This document shows, piece by piece, positions 1-10,809 of a stretch of DNA of 64,000 nucleotides. The notes beneath the pieces were generated by a model. It worked only from the letters and a program-made list of their open reading frames with translations, was not told where the DNA came from and searched no databases. Made by a program: the position numbers and the translations under genes. Every line of letters starts with the position of its first letter. The stretch's first letter is position 1. Origin of the DNA: Anastatus disparis (Eukaryota; Arthropoda; Insecta; Hymenoptera; Eupelmidae). The DNA lies in NCBI GenBank assembly GCA_017163975.1, contig JAFFSR010000343.1:3542001-3606000 (forward strand), given 5' to 3'.

Positions 1-83
1 AAAGAGAGGGGATGTGATGGAGGTGGTAGCCTACAGAGAGAAGGGATGCGATGGAGGTGGAAACTTTAAGAGAGAAGGGATGA
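1..83. repeat. Short direct repeat upstream of the first DVQGF gene
   Basis: A purine-rich unit of about 34 bp (agagag-aa/gg-gggatg-gatggaggtgg) occurs about 2.4 times, with unit starts near 3, 35 and 69. It ends just before a TATA box. It could be a promoter-proximal tandem repeat; no function is shown. Confidence 0.6.
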
Positions 84-86
84 GAG

Positions 87-128
87 TATAAAAGAAAGCT
101 TACAAGCTCTGTTAAATCATTTTTCAGT
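87..128 (+). promoter_or_regulatory. TATA box and initiator-like motif
   Basis: TATAAAAG begins at 87, and an arthropod-type initiator (TCAGT) lies at 124-128, followed by a short leader to the ATG at 173. The 39-base spacing is a little longer than the usual 30-33. Similar TATA elements close to the ATG precede the related copies near 4571 and 5101. Confidence 0.5.
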
Positions 129-172
129 TTAGAGAGCTAGCAGCAACATCAAGGAGAGAGCAGTCTAAAAAG

Positions 173-715
173 ATGATGGAATACGTATTTGACGTACAAG
201 GCTTCAGAAGATCCTCGAATCTACTTGTTGTAAAAGAGACCGCCATTTTTTCCGTAGAGAAGGATGTAAATCCCTTGGTATACTTTTTCCAATCTCCTTG
301 TAAGTGGAAAAAACTTCTCGCTGTGGAACAGTCCGTAAACGAATGGTTAGAGAAGAAGCATTATGGAATTCCGTGGGAAGCTGCAGCAACTCCGTACTGT
401 GACGTAATCAAAGTATTAAAAGATAATCTGAAGAGTGCTGTTAAAATATACGTCAAAGGTCTTGAGAAAAAAAGATGGAAACAAGAGATTTCACCAAGAA
501 AGTAAGAATGAATATAAATGTATACTTGACCATTATTAATTATTCTTATTTTTTCTAGAACTATTGTCAACATAAAGGAAATTGAATGTCCTAAATTAAA
601 AACCCTCAAGAAGATTGACATCGATGGCTGCAAATGTGACTGTCATCCATTTGCAAAGAAACCGGTATGTGTAGTGACCAATGCGCATGCTCTTGAGAAA
701 TGGCTACTCACTTAA
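173..715 (+). CDS. DVQGF-family protein, intact, two exons
   Basis: I do not know a function for this family. The first exon runs from the ATG at 173 to 501 and ends in phase 2 before GTAAGA; a 57-bp intron ends in a pyrimidine tract and TTTTCTAG at 551-558; exon 2 starts at 559 and stops at TAA 713-715, giving 161 aa. Visible family features are an N-terminal D-V-Q-G-F, a KE about 12 residues later, the block HYGIPW, the block VKGLEKK-W, and a cysteine/histidine cluster C-x-C-x-C-H near residue 140 followed by N-A-H-A-L-E-K-W-L at the end. Two damaged copies lie at 4614 and 5153 and another in the Polinton-like element near 51 kb. The Asp/Glu pattern could suit an RNase H-like nuclease, but that is only a guess. 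It is the best preserved gene of the first 6 kb. Confidence 0.7.
502..558 (+). other. Intron of the first DVQGF gene
   Basis: GTAAGA at the 5' end and TTTTTTCTAG at the 3' end give a 57-bp intron. Removing it keeps the frame open for another 51 codons whose Cys/His pattern matches the C-terminal ends of the copies near 5.6 and 50.7 kb, which supports the splice. Confidence 0.65.
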
Positions 716-935
716 TACCTTCCAATCCAGACGCCACAACCCAAAGAAGATGAAGGAAGGGATGGAGTCGATTGCGCTTGATATAACTTGGAACGAACGG
801 TATGTATCCACTGTTCAGTCGCGCGGAATTAGATAAAAGCAGATTGTTCGCCATGTATAATTAATGTATTATATTAGATTAAATTTATTATTTATTTTTT
901 TTGTATTATAAATTATTAAAATAAAGAAAATAAAT

Positions 936-1273
936 GACAATGAGAAAGTTTAAAGGAGAGGAAAACTTGTGGTTGTTCCTCATAGGTTAAGGGCGATGGT
1001 TGGGGCTCTTGCCACTTTCTTATTCTCTTTGTTATTATTCACATACATCTTCATAATATAATTTAAACTTATTTGGCAGTACTTAAACTCATTCATATCA
1101 GGATTAAATCTCATTCATATCATCATTAAACTTAATCATATTATTATTCAAAATATATAGGTGCGTATGTGAATAATAAAAAAGAATGAGAAAGTGGTAA
1201 GAGCCCCAGCCAACGCTCTCTACCTGTGAGAAATAACCATAAGTTTTTCTCTCCTTTAACTTTCTCATTCTCC
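936..1273. mobile_element. Foldback MITE (about 340 bp)
   Basis: The left arm (about 936-1060) and right arm (about 1150-1273) are inverted copies; both contain the block ggggctct(t/g)-ccactttct. A further single copy of the arm lies near 5680-5760, so this is a dispersed family. No ORF belongs to it. Confidence 0.75.
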
Positions 1274-1329
1274 TGAGGTGAGTTAATAGCTCACTGTGAG
1301 GCGCACGCGTACCAACCTTATACTTTGCC

Positions 1330-2647
1330 AAAGAGTACCCCCCGTTAAGATAGGTAAAATGCCCCCCCTCACGGATTTCAAAACTAATATTTTTTCTTGT
1401 TTTTATAGCAATTGAGATTAGGCTTTGCTACATTTATAGTTTCCTTACCCATACCCTAACCTCAACATAACCTAAAAATCACTTTTTTTATAAATTTTTT
1501 TTTATCTGTAAGGATGAATGATATTAATCTCGCGAAAATCATATGACTAGGTCTTAGCACTCTCTTTTACCGTGATTTTTTGCGAGTCCTAGAAAGCAGT
1601 TTTTCTAACCTAAAAATAACATTTAAATGATAAAATCTCCGTAACTTTGCTCAGGGAAGGGGTACAAGTAATTTTCTAGGCCTAAAATTTGTATTTTTAA
1701 AAAACAAATAAAGTTTATGATGACCAAAAATTCGATTCTGGCATGACGCCATGGCGAAAAACTCAAAAAACCATTTTTTCATAGGTTTTTTGTCGGTTAT
1801 TGGTCTCTAGCAACTCACAAATCATTTTTAGAGAAAAAAAATAGCTCCATTGGATTCTACGTGAAAAAATACATTGAAAATTATGCATGATAACTTTAGG
1901 AATACTTGGATGCTGTTACAAAACAATTAAAAAAATAAAATAATTTTGAAATTGTTACATAGCTACTTTGTATCGTTGCTGCATTTTATGTTTTTATGAC
2001 CTTGGTGATCTTTTTAGAGTCATAAAGCTACTATTCGATGTATTTACAGGTAAATTACGCCTATTGCACGCTAAAATAAGATTTTTAAACATAACTGAAG
2101 TAATGGTCGTATCATCTGTCTTTTTGTATTACAGTAGACTCTGGATATAAGAGAATCAACGGGCCTTCAAGTAAGGAGTTTTCTTGGAAATTCCGTTATA
2201 CAAAGAGTCCCCAACACGCTCGAGTCAAGAGTGATAGCCACACCTACTGTTTTGTTGTGTAAGTTGTATCCAACATGCGTGTATATTCTGTCTCTCTCAC
2301 TTTCATAGTGGTGGGATAACGCAAATACTTAGGCTCACGCCTGTATTTAGGAGAAAGAGCTCGGATTCTCTTATATCGCAATCTCTTGTATCGAGAGATT
2401 ACTGAATCATTAGAGAGACAAAGACGGAATAAGGTTTTAGTAACAATCGTGTTGGGTTTATAAATTCAAGCCTGAAAGTACACTTTCATTTAAGCATTTA
2501 TATTCTTTGTTAGAACTGCCACAATTATGATTTGTCTTTAGGCCATTATACATAAAAAATAGAGTAGGAACCGATATAAGAAATACATTGCTTCTTCATA
2601 TATGAGAATCAAGCGCGTTGTTCCTAGCAACAGCTCACTATTCTTTG

Positions 2648-2687
<40 letters not shown>

Positions 2688-3447
2688 TTTGTCCCTGTTT
2701 TTCGCGTGTAGTGGGCATAATTTGCCTATGGATACATTAAGCAGTAGCTTTGAAACTCTAAAGAGATGACCAAGGTCATAAAAACATAAAATGCAGCAAC
2801 GATGCAAAGTAGCTATGTAAGATTTTCAGAATTATTTTATTTTTTTTATTATTTTGTAACAGCATCCAAGTATTCCTGAAGTTATCATGCATATTTTTAA
2901 TGTATTTTTCACGTAGAATCCAATGAAGCTATTTTTTTCTCTAAAAATGATTTGTGAGTTGCTAGAGACCAATAACCGACAAAAAACCTATGAAAAAATG
3001 GTTTCTCGAGTTTTTCGCCATGGCGTCATGCCAGAATCGAATTTTTGGTCATCATAAACTTTATTTGTTTTTTGAAAATACAAATTTTAAGCCTAGAAAA
3101 TTACTTGTAGCCCCTCCCTGAGCAAAGTTACGGAGATTTTATCATTTAAATGTTATTTTTAGGTTAGAAAAACTGCTTTTTAGGACTCGCAAAAAATCAC
3201 AGTAAAAGAGAGTGCTAAGACCTAGTCATATGATTTTCGCGAGATTAATATCATTCATCCTTCCAGATAAAAAAAAATTTATAAAAAAAGTGATTTTTAG
3301 GTTATGTTGAGGTTAGGGTATGGGTAAGGAAACTATAAATATAGCAAAACCTAATCTTAATTACTATAAAAACAAGAAAAAATATTAGTTTCGAAATCTA
3401 TGAGGGGGGGGGGGGCATTTTACCTATCTTAACGGGGGGTACTCTTT
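1330..3447. mobile_element. Large foldback element with about 700-bp inverted arms
   Basis: The ends are AAAGAGTACCCCCC at 1330 and its reverse complement ending at 3447. The arms (about 1330-2060 and 2730-3447) are nearly perfect inverted copies over hundreds of bases, including a shared stretch about the gcatgacgccatggcgaaaa block. The spacer (2060-2730) has no recognisable gene and contains an AT microsatellite at about 2648-2690. It sits immediately upstream of the broken capsid-like gene and may have split it. No transposase is visible, so it is non-autonomous. Confidence 0.8.
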
Positions 3448-4504
3448 CAATAATAGTGATGAAATTCGCATATCAATTTAACATCAAGATTTAAATATTT
3501 TGCCTTCGCGGAGTCCTCTGCACATAGTAGGTAAATTAACTGAACAAGATAGCACTACTTTAGCAAGCACTATCTTACTTAATAACGGCATCTGTCATCT
3601 ATTTGAGAAAGTTTGCTATGAAATTAATGCTATAGAGATCGATCGCTGTAAGAACGTGGGACTGATTATCGTTATAAAGAGTTGGGCATCACTCATCCAG
3701 AGTAAAAGTTTGATTATAGAAAATGATGGTTGGATTGATATAGCGGAAACTTGAAAGATCATTAATAACAATAGCTATTTTGATATTTTCATACCTCTTA
3801 GTATGATTTTAGGCTTTGCCGAAGATTACTGCAAAATCATAGTCAATGTTAAATATGAACTTATCCTCATGCGATCTAGGAGCGATATTAACGCAGTAAC
3901 ATCTGATGCTGTTGATGTTTTCGAAGATTTTAAAATTGATCGTTTAAGAATCGAGTGGCTTATGCCTTACATACAGTTATCCAATGAATGTAAAATTCGC
4001 ATGCTTCGACAAATTGAGAAAAATAAACCTATCTTAATGAGTCTTCGTTCTTGGGAATCATACGAAAATATATTATTACCTGCATCAACGGGACATGTAT
4101 GGATAGTCTAAACATCTAATCAGCTGGGAAAATCTCGTTTTATAATTCTTGGTTTTCAGACAAATCGAAAAGGACAAAAAACTGCAAACGCTAGCTAGTT
4201 CGATCACTGCAATTTGACAATTTAAGCAATGTAAAACTATTTCTCAATTCTCAATACTATCCTAACGAAAATATGAATCTTGACATTCTCAATAATCAGT
4301 ATGCAATATTATACGATATGTACGTTAATTTCCAAAATGCGTACTATAGAAAGGAGTCTGAGCCAATGCTTGAAAAATCAGATTCGTCTCGGATTCGAGA
4401 CCGAACAAAACTTTTCAGCTGGAACTTTAGCTTACTGTCTAATCAAATATTATCGAATCACAGAATACAACACTATAAGTGGTGATTTCAGGAAATTAGT
4501 TTAG
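3448..4504 (+). pseudogene. Virus-like protein with capsid-like N-terminal layout, broken
   Basis: Open stretches 3500-3754, 3803-4111 and 4273-4504 read as one protein interrupted by several stop codons and frame changes. Clear blocks are HIVGKL, LLNNGICHLFE, ILGFAEDY-KIIVN, MSLRSWESYE, FQTNRK and an AYCLI near the end. The start is not visible; the foldback element ends at 3447, so the 5' part was probably separated by it. The layout of a hydrophobic strand, N-N-x-I-x-x-L-F and then an N-x-x-x-I motif resembles the N-terminal region of the double jelly-roll capsid protein at 51-52.5 kb (APVNNFMHSLFSQLDVLFN). I infer a distant capsid-like role; this needs structure comparison. It sits between members of the DVQGF family. 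Confidence 0.5.
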
Positions 4505-4570
4505 AGGATTGGGGATAGTCTGAAGTGTAAAGAAGTTGGGATAGTATGACACTTAAACGACTGGGGAGGA

Positions 4571-4603
4571 TATAAGAAAATGAGAGCAAGCTGAGAACTC
4601 ATC
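4571..4603 (+). promoter_or_regulatory. TATA box with initiator-like TCATC
   Basis: TATAAG at 4571 is followed 30 bases later by TCATCC around 4600 and by the ATG at 4614, the same compact layout as the other copies of the family. Confidence 0.35.
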
Positions 4604-4613
4604 CTTCAACAAG

Positions 4614-4950
4614 ATGAAATACGCAGTTGATTTAAAAGGTTTCAAAAAGCGAGGTAAAGAGTTTGTCCTAAGAGAGTTGGCTGCTGTTCCTCTTATATGG
4701 TCGGCTGAGCCGATACAGTGCATCTTTTCAAACCACCTTTTTCTTGGAAATAGTTAATTGCGAAATACAAGGGTAAAAATCTCTGGCTTGAGCTTTGCTA
4801 TCATGGACTAGCCTGGAATTCTAGGGATCATGACTACACTGAAATAAAGAAAATTCTTCGACAAATTCTGTACAACACTACATAAGTTTTTGTAATTGGT
4901 AAAGTGAACAAAGATTGGTTAGAGAAGTTAAAGTTATAGATATTAGTAAA
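4614..4950 (+). pseudogene. DVQGF-family gene, second copy, decayed
   Basis: From the ATG at 4614 the reading begins MKYAVDLKGFKK and continues with L-R-E-L-A, the N-terminal signature of the family. The frame is lost from about 4757 onward: stop codons and frame changes follow, but HGLAW (near 4806) and V-x-G-K-V-N-K-x-W-L-E-K (near 4900) can still be found in other frames. The C-terminal Cys/His block is not recognisable. Clearly a dead duplicate of the 173-715 gene. Confidence 0.6.
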
Positions 4951-5100
4951 CCGGGTATTTCCCATTCTGATTAACGGCTAACTGAAACACTTTCTTGTTC
5001 ACATCAAAATTGCATATATAAAACTACGTGTGCTGTAAACAACGTTAAATCAATACAAAAATTGTATTGCAGTGATTGGGTCATGAACTGGGAAGACAGC

Positions 5101-5126
5101 TATATAAATAAAGACAGCGAATCAGT
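5101..5126 (+). promoter_or_regulatory. TATA box and TCAGT motif before the third copy
   Basis: TATATAAATA starts at 5101 and ATCAGT lies at 5121-5126, 27 bases before the ATG at 5153. The spacing of the TATA to the TCAGT is shorter than usual, so the start point is uncertain. Confidence 0.35.
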
Positions 5127-5152
5127 ACTGTGAAAGAAATTTATTAATCAGC

Positions 5153-5623
5153 ATGGAGTAGTTGATGGATACGCAAGGTTTTGAACAGTCTTGCGATGAC
5201 TATATTCTCAAAGAGTTGGCTATAATCCCACTTAGCGATGAAATCGAACCTCTGGTACTCCTTTTCAAAAAGCCATATTCTTAGCATAGACTTTCGGATA
5301 TGTACAAAGAACAAAATACATGGTCAAAATATTACTATCGTGGATTATCATGGAGCTCTGATACCATTCCCTATATTGACCTAGGCAATATTCCAAGAGT
5401 AGCCCTACGTGATGCAACTAAAATTTTTGTAGTGGGTAACATAAGAAAAAAGTGGCTAGAAAATTTCAAGTTTAATGCTTCTAACGTTATAGAAATGGAT
5501 TTTCCACCAGTTGATAAAATAAAGCTTGTGACTGTTTGTCCAAATCATAATGATGCGTACAAAGCTCGTTGTGCTTTGCGCAATGTCCGACTTATGAAAA
5601 GATACTTTACTAAAAGCAAATAA
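5153..5623 (+). pseudogene. DVQGF-family gene, third copy, nonsense mutations
   Basis: One frame runs from the ATG at 5153 to TAA 5621-5623 and keeps the whole family pattern: D-T-Q-G-F, L-K-E-L-A, R-G-L-S-W, V-G-N-x-R-K-K-W-L, and a C-terminal C-P-N-H followed by R-C-A-L-R-N-V. It is interrupted by a TAG at 5159-5161 and another TAG near 5282-5284, and it has no intron at the position used by the first copy. A start at 5165 avoids the first stop but not the second. A recently inactivated paralogue, or a gene that lost its intron. Confidence 0.6.
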
Positions 5624-6220
5624 ATTGATTCATACTACGATAGGAAGTAAAAACGGGAGATAATGCTTTATGGATGTATCTCGCAGGTGGAGGGCAATGG
5701 TTTGGGCTCTCACCACTTCTTATTAATAGCATACATATCATGATTCACATTCATTTTACCATGGGACAGACACCAAGTCATACCACTCAAAATTGTTCAG
5801 AACACTCCTCTTCTTCCACCTGATAAAAAGATGAAGGATGAAAAAACAACATAGAAAGAGTACTATGAAAAATGTAAATTACAAATATTATCTAAAGATA
5901 TAAAATATAAAAAGTTATAAAATTTTTAACTAAGTAGATAAGAATAAGAATAGTGCTTGAAAGTCCTGCGAATGACTCCGGGACTTCCCTGAAAAATACC
6001 ATGCCGATGCTAGCTCACTAAGCAACAATCGGCTCTCCGTCCACGGAATCCTATGCCAGGACTAGCTCAGGTAATACTGGAATGGTTCCCCCGCCAAAAA
6101 ACCCTAAACCGGTTCTGGATCAACTGATACAGAAACGGCTGCTGCTTCTAAATCAAGTAATGCAGAGACGGCAGCCGTTTCTAGATCAGGTGATACAGAA
6201 CTAGCTTAGCTTATCCACTA
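5624..6220. other. Non-coding stretch with a MITE fragment
   Basis: Bases 5680-5760 carry one arm of the 936-1273 MITE family. Bases 6100-6210 contain two imperfect copies of a unit around 'tctggatca-ctgatacaga-acggc-gc' including an inverted pair (aacggctgctgc / gcagccgttt). I see no gene here. Confidence 0.5.
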
Positions 6221-6224
6221 ACGA

Positions 6225-7650
6225 ACTTTAAAATTATATTCTCATCAAAGAGATTTTTTATGCTTTCAAAAGCTTTTTGCTGTCTCGCTCCCTATTCATA
6301 AGATACGTTTTTTCTCAAAAAGTTTATTAAAGGTATAATTTCATTTACGTGACCTTTTGCAGATTTCGTATAGAAATTTATGAATGCCAAAAATGCTTGG
6401 AGTTCTTTTACATTCATTGGTGTTTTAAAATGTTTAATTGACCGCATTTTTACTATATCAGGTGTCATTCTTTTTAAAGTTATAAAATGTCCAAGAAATG
6501 AAATTTTTTGTTTTAAGAAATTTAATTTTTTGAAATCGAATGTTAAATTATAATCGATAGCTTTTTTAAATCATTTTTCTTGGTGATTTAAATGTTCAAC
6601 GTAGATAATCTTACATGCAAATCATTTACGAAACTAGTGCAAAAAATACAGCTACATTGAACTCATATACTTTATTGTCAATTTTAAACACTGTATATTT
6701 TTCATTTGGTTTGTTTGATTCTATTTGGCAATAAACGACATGGAAATTTTTTTTTTACATCTAAGGAATATTTTCACTATCAAAAGTGGCGCATCGTAAT
6801 CATCTATTATTTTTTCCTTCAATTTACGAGCGTCTAAACAAAGCCTTTTATAACTGAATTATTGAATTTATATGAGGGCTTTTTGATCTCATTACAATTC
6901 CTAATTCTTCCATTTTTTCTACTTTTTTTAAGACCAGACCGGAGTAGAATCTGATACCACCCGAGTAACAATTGAGTTTTTTTGTTATTTACTCAAGTAT
7001 TAATCGGTGTATCTGCAAATTAAAGGTTGAGCGCAATAGATATTATTATTATAAACATCTATACACAAGAAATAAAATTCTACCGCTTTGTTTTTGAGAA
7101 AAGTAAGGAACGCGAAAATATTATAAACATAAACTTTTACTTCGGCGTTCCTTACTTTTCTCAAAAACAAAGCGGTAGAATTTTTTTTTCTTGTGTATAG
7201 ATGTTTATAATAATAATATCTATTGCGCTTAACCTTCAATTTGCAGATACACCGATTAATACTTGAGTAAATAACAAAAATCTCAATTAGACAAGGACAG
7301 CGAATCCAGCCTGCTCTTAATACTTTTTCTCTTTGATTCATTGAAATTGAATACGGTTTAAAGTAAAATGGAAAATCATTTTTCAATTTTATATCATGTT
7401 GATATGATTTGAACGGATCTGGATCTTTTCTAAATACTTTGATACATTTTTTTAATAATAACATCAATTCATTTTTTTGTGTGATTGTTATATTATTACA
7501 TTCATTTATTTTTTCCTGAATCTCATCATTTGTGAGTTCAGTAATTTTGTAACAACTTTCAGAAGAATTTCGTGATTCTTGTTTTTTGATATGAAGATGT
7601 ATTAATTTTGGTAATTTTTGTCTTCATAAACTTAAGTTATTTGCACAGCA
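6225..7650 (-). pseudogene. pol: Ty3/gypsy-type retrotransposon pol fragment
   Basis: Read on the minus strand, 7460-7310 encodes the entry to a gypsy-type reverse transcriptase (FRKDPDPFKSYQHDIKL and a KPYSISMNQREKV block), and after a foldback insertion 6960-6800 and 6550-6280 continue with the palm and thumb (FLGHFI, then MNVKELQAFLAFINFY). This order matches reverse transcriptase followed by the connection to RNase H. Stops and frame changes are frequent and the YxDD catalytic motif region is not preserved. A dead partial copy with no visible LTRs. Confidence 0.65.
6971..7288. mobile_element. Foldback MITE inserted in the gypsy fragment
   Basis: The ends attgag-ttttttgttatttactc and gagtaaataacaaaaa-tctcaat are inverted copies, and the arms pair almost to the centre near 7125. 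The gypsy reading frame is present on both sides, so the MITE inserted into it. Confidence 0.8.
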
Positions 7651-8250
7651 GAGCATGCTATTGAATTGATTTGTTTTTCAGTATCAGATAAAGAGTATAG
7701 CCGAATAAGCATGTAAAAATGTCCTTAACTCAGATTTTCCTGAAACTTTGCTTATTTTTTTGTCTTGTCAAAAAACTAAAATCCTTAAAGTTTCAGATCC
7801 CTATGGTCAAAATTGGCTTCATAACCTCAAAAAACGTGTTTTTCGGTTTTTTTTTTGCTATAATTAGGTGAATTCTTAATGGATTTTCAAAATTCGAAAT
7901 CGAGGTAAAAGAGGACGATAAAACGCATATATTTAGTGACTATATGAAACCTTACGAGTCTCAAACATAACCTAAAAATAAATTTGAAAATTTCAAAATG
8001 GCATGTACATTAACGGTATGAATGCATACTTATTTTTAACTTTTAGAAACTTTACTTTTCATAAAATCTATCATTCATATTTTTTGCAGATTTATGTAGG
8101 AATGGTGGAAAGTACCTAAAATATCAAAAAACTGAAAATTTTATGGATTTATAGCATTTTAGAGGCTCTATTGCATTCTGATCATGAAAATAACACCAAA
8201 TACACGTTCAGCGACCAAAAAATCTCCTAAATATCGATATTCAGTCGGAT
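7651..8250. other. Non-coding, no gene seen
   Basis: AT-rich sequence with no supported coding region or recognisable repeat. Confidence 0.4.
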
Positions 8251-8252
8251 TC

Positions 8253-8464
<212 letters not shown>

Positions 8465-8587
8465 GTACATGAGGAAATGGTGAAAAGTATTAAAATTAAA
8501 AATGTTTACTCACCGCTGGTTGAAATACAAATGACGACTTTTTAAAATATTTTTTATTATATAGTTAAGATAGGAAGTATGAAATTA

Positions 8588-8614
8588 AAATGGTGGTCCT
8601 GAAAAGGACCATTT
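8588..8614. repeat. Hairpin motif shared with 27598-27627
   Basis: The sequence aatggtggtcctgaaaagga at 8589 contains a GGTCC/GGACC stem (8595-8599 with 8606-8610). The same motif in inverse orientation lies at 27598-27627, so it brackets element 1. Confidence 0.55.
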
Positions 8615-8639
8615 ATATATATATATATATATATATATA

Positions 8640-9938
8640 GGACGTTTTACGTCAACTCACCTAACAAAAAAATAGAATTCGTCGAAAATCTGTGAAAATG
8701 TTCTATTTGATACCCAAAATATACAAAAAAAATTTTAGAGGTCCAGGTCAAAGGGGTCAGGATTTAAACGTGATGGAATTTTTCGAATTTTCCAAATTTT
8801 TTGCTAAATAAATATTTTAATGAATTTTTTCCTCAAAAACTATCAATTTTTCGTTAAAACTTAAAAGAATACTTTTTCTTGGAAATTAGATGTAGAATTC
8901 ACCTGAATTTTTGCAAATTATAATATACTGATTTTTATGCTTACTTGATCGATTTAAACATACTATTTAGTATATCTAAAAATCGAGCAGGTTAAATTGG
9001 CTTTTTAAAGTCTTATTTTTTTCGTTTTTTTATGAGGAAAAAATATACGAAGCCTCCAGTTGGGCAGCCTTCTCAAAGTTACTAAATTGTGCAAAAAAGT
9101 CTGAATAAATCGTTATTTTGGATCAATGATGAGATTCGTGATTTTTTTTCTGAAAAAGTATTGATTTTTGGGACAAATGTATGAAAATGTTTTATTATTG
9201 CAAATTGTATGTAGAATGTATGTAAATTTTTGTAAACCATTATTTGCTAAACATCACAAATTATAAATGAAATTTTCAAATTTTTAAATTTATTTTTTGT
9301 TAAATTTTTAGTATATATGGTTCATAATGTATTGAATTACAATTTGTAAAAATATGTTCATATTCTACACATGATTTCCAATAAAAAACATTTTAATACA
9401 TGTGTCCCAAAAATCAATACTTTTTCAGAAAAAAAATCACGAATCTCATCATTGATCCAAAATAACGATTTTTTCAGACATTTTTGCACAATTAAGTAAC
9501 TTTGAGAAGGCTGCCCAACTAGAGGCTTCGTATATTTTTTCCTCATAAAAAAACAAAAAAAAAAAGACTTTAAAAAGCCAATTTAACCTGCTCGATTTTT
9601 AGATATACTAAATAGTATGTTTAAATAGATCAAGTAAGCATAAAAATCAGTATATTATAATTTGCAAAAATTCAGGTGAATTCTACATCTAATTTCCAAG
9701 AAAAAGTATTCTAATAAGTTTTAACGAAAAATTGATAGTTTTTGAGGAGAAAATTCATTAAAATATTTATTTAGCAAAAAATTTGGAAAATTCGAAAAAT
9801 TCCATCACGTTTAAATCCTGACCCCTTTGACCTGGACCTCTAAGTTTTTTTTGTATATTTTGGGTATCAAATAGAACATTTTCACAGATTTTCGACGAAT
9901 TCTATTTTTTTGTTAGGTGAGTTGACATGAAACGTCCC
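8640..9938. mobile_element. Foldback element (1.3 kb) inside the left inverted repeat of element 1
   Basis: The ends ggacgttttacgtcaactca at 8640 and its near reverse complement ending at 9938 bound two arms of about 600 bp that pair almost to the centre near 9290. No transposase ORF is present; the ORF at 9358-9546 simply mirrors the left arm. AT repeats flank both ends. It separates the outer hairpin motif from the terminal repeat of element 1. Confidence 0.8.
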
Positions 9939-10056
9939 ATATATATATATGTAATGATGGGTGATTATATACTGTAATTAATAGAAATAATTATTTAAAA
10001 TAGTTTAAAATAATTTATTTATAAAAATGTAAAAGTACAGAAAAATTTACTTTCTA

Positions 10057-10260
10057 TTGATTGAACAATCATTAATTTTTAACAAGTATAGGTTGTATAA
10101 TATTTTTCATTCTTTTCACTCTCATTCTAAATCTCTCTTTATCACGCGCCGCTTATTCTCAAAGTCCACGCCGTGCTACGCGACTCGCATAGTCCCACAC
10201 GTACATTATACGTATACACTGTTCTCCTTCTTTAAAATGCACTCGTTTTACTAATTTCTA
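10057..10260 (-). pseudogene. Terminal-repeat copy of the small 'VWDYASRVARRG' gene
   Basis: The minus strand carries a decayed copy of the gene at 26995-27201, still showing the VWDYASRVARRG block and the R-F-R-M-R-V-K-R-M-K-N-I-I block. A TGA interrupts it soon after this block, and the C-terminal end is shifted. It is present because it lies inside the inverted terminal repeat. Confidence 0.65.
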
Positions 10261-10345
10261 ATATTACAATATTTAGATCTGATTTGCACAAATGATTGTC
10301 GTCACGCATTTTTAAACTGCACACATTTCATACAAAAATTTTGTT
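10260..10345 (-). pseudogene. Terminal-repeat fragment of the 26653-26925 gene
   Basis: The block encoding D-D-N-x-L-C-K-S-D-L-N-I-V-I-L-E in the right-hand copy is recognisable on the minus strand at about 10265-10310. Only a fragment remains, and the repeat ends near 10345. Confidence 0.55.
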
Positions 10346-10365
10346 AATACAGCACTGCACTTTTT

Positions 10366-10809
10366 TCATCTGTAAAGGAAGCGCTCTCCCTTTTTACGCT
10401 CCTCAGCTCGGAGACCATTCGCGTAAAGGACCGCCCAACAATCGTTTTTAAAATAGCAAATAGCATACCGTGGCTGCTGATTTTGGGGCCAAATCCAAGT
10501 GTTCCTTGGAAACCAATCGATCTTTTCACGATCGATATTTATAGCTTCCAGCGCAATCTCCTGAATACTGTACACTTGAAAATACTCTGGCCACATCAAA
10601 ATTTTCACTAGGAAATTTTGTCGGGTACTTATCATTTCACAACGGTGAAATGGATAAGCCCTTGCTGATCGTGCGGCGATAAGGTTCCGCCAATACACCT
10701 CCTGCGGGCCTGTGGGTATACAACCACTCGTAGATGGGAGGCATGCGACAGCCTTCTCCTCTTCTGCTGGAGATGCAGCAGCAGTAATATGTTCTTCTGG
10801 TGGACTCAT
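10366..10809 (-). CDS. Hypothetical 147-aa protein just inside the left terminal repeat
   Basis: An ATG at 10809 opens 147 codons to a stop at 10366. I do not recognise the family. The first 30 residues are Ala/Glu/Pro-rich and probably disordered; the C-terminal half is tryptophan-rich (W-F-P-R-N-T-W-I-W-P and later C-W-A-V-L-Y). It is the one open gene of element 1 on the minus strand, next to two small minus-strand relics, so it may belong to a leftward transcript at this end. No homologue is visible in element 2. Confidence 0.5.
   Translation of the reverse strand: MSPPEEHITAAASPAEEEKAVACLPSTSGCIPTGPQEVYWRNLIAARSARAYPFHRCEMISTRQNFLVKILMWPEYFQVYSIQEIALEAINIDREKIDWFPRNTWIWPQNQQPRYAICYFKNDCWAVLYANGLRAEERKKGERFLYR

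Larger units (their letters stand above)
9951..10345. repeat. Left inverted terminal repeat of Polinton-like element 1
   Basis: Read in reverse complement, these bases match 26800-27345 at the other end: the stretches cttctattgattgaacaat, cagatctaaatattgtaata and gggtgattatatactgtaat all have counterparts there in order. The match includes remnants of two small genes. Long terminal inverted repeats of several hundred bases are typical of Polintons. The outer end is obscured by the foldback insertion and AT repeats, and I cannot fix a target duplication. Confidence 0.7.

Noticed and set aside
1968..2807. Two ORFs (1968-2150 plus, 2538-2807 minus) with nearly the same start
   Set aside because: They are the same sequence in the two arms of the foldback element, not a gene pair.
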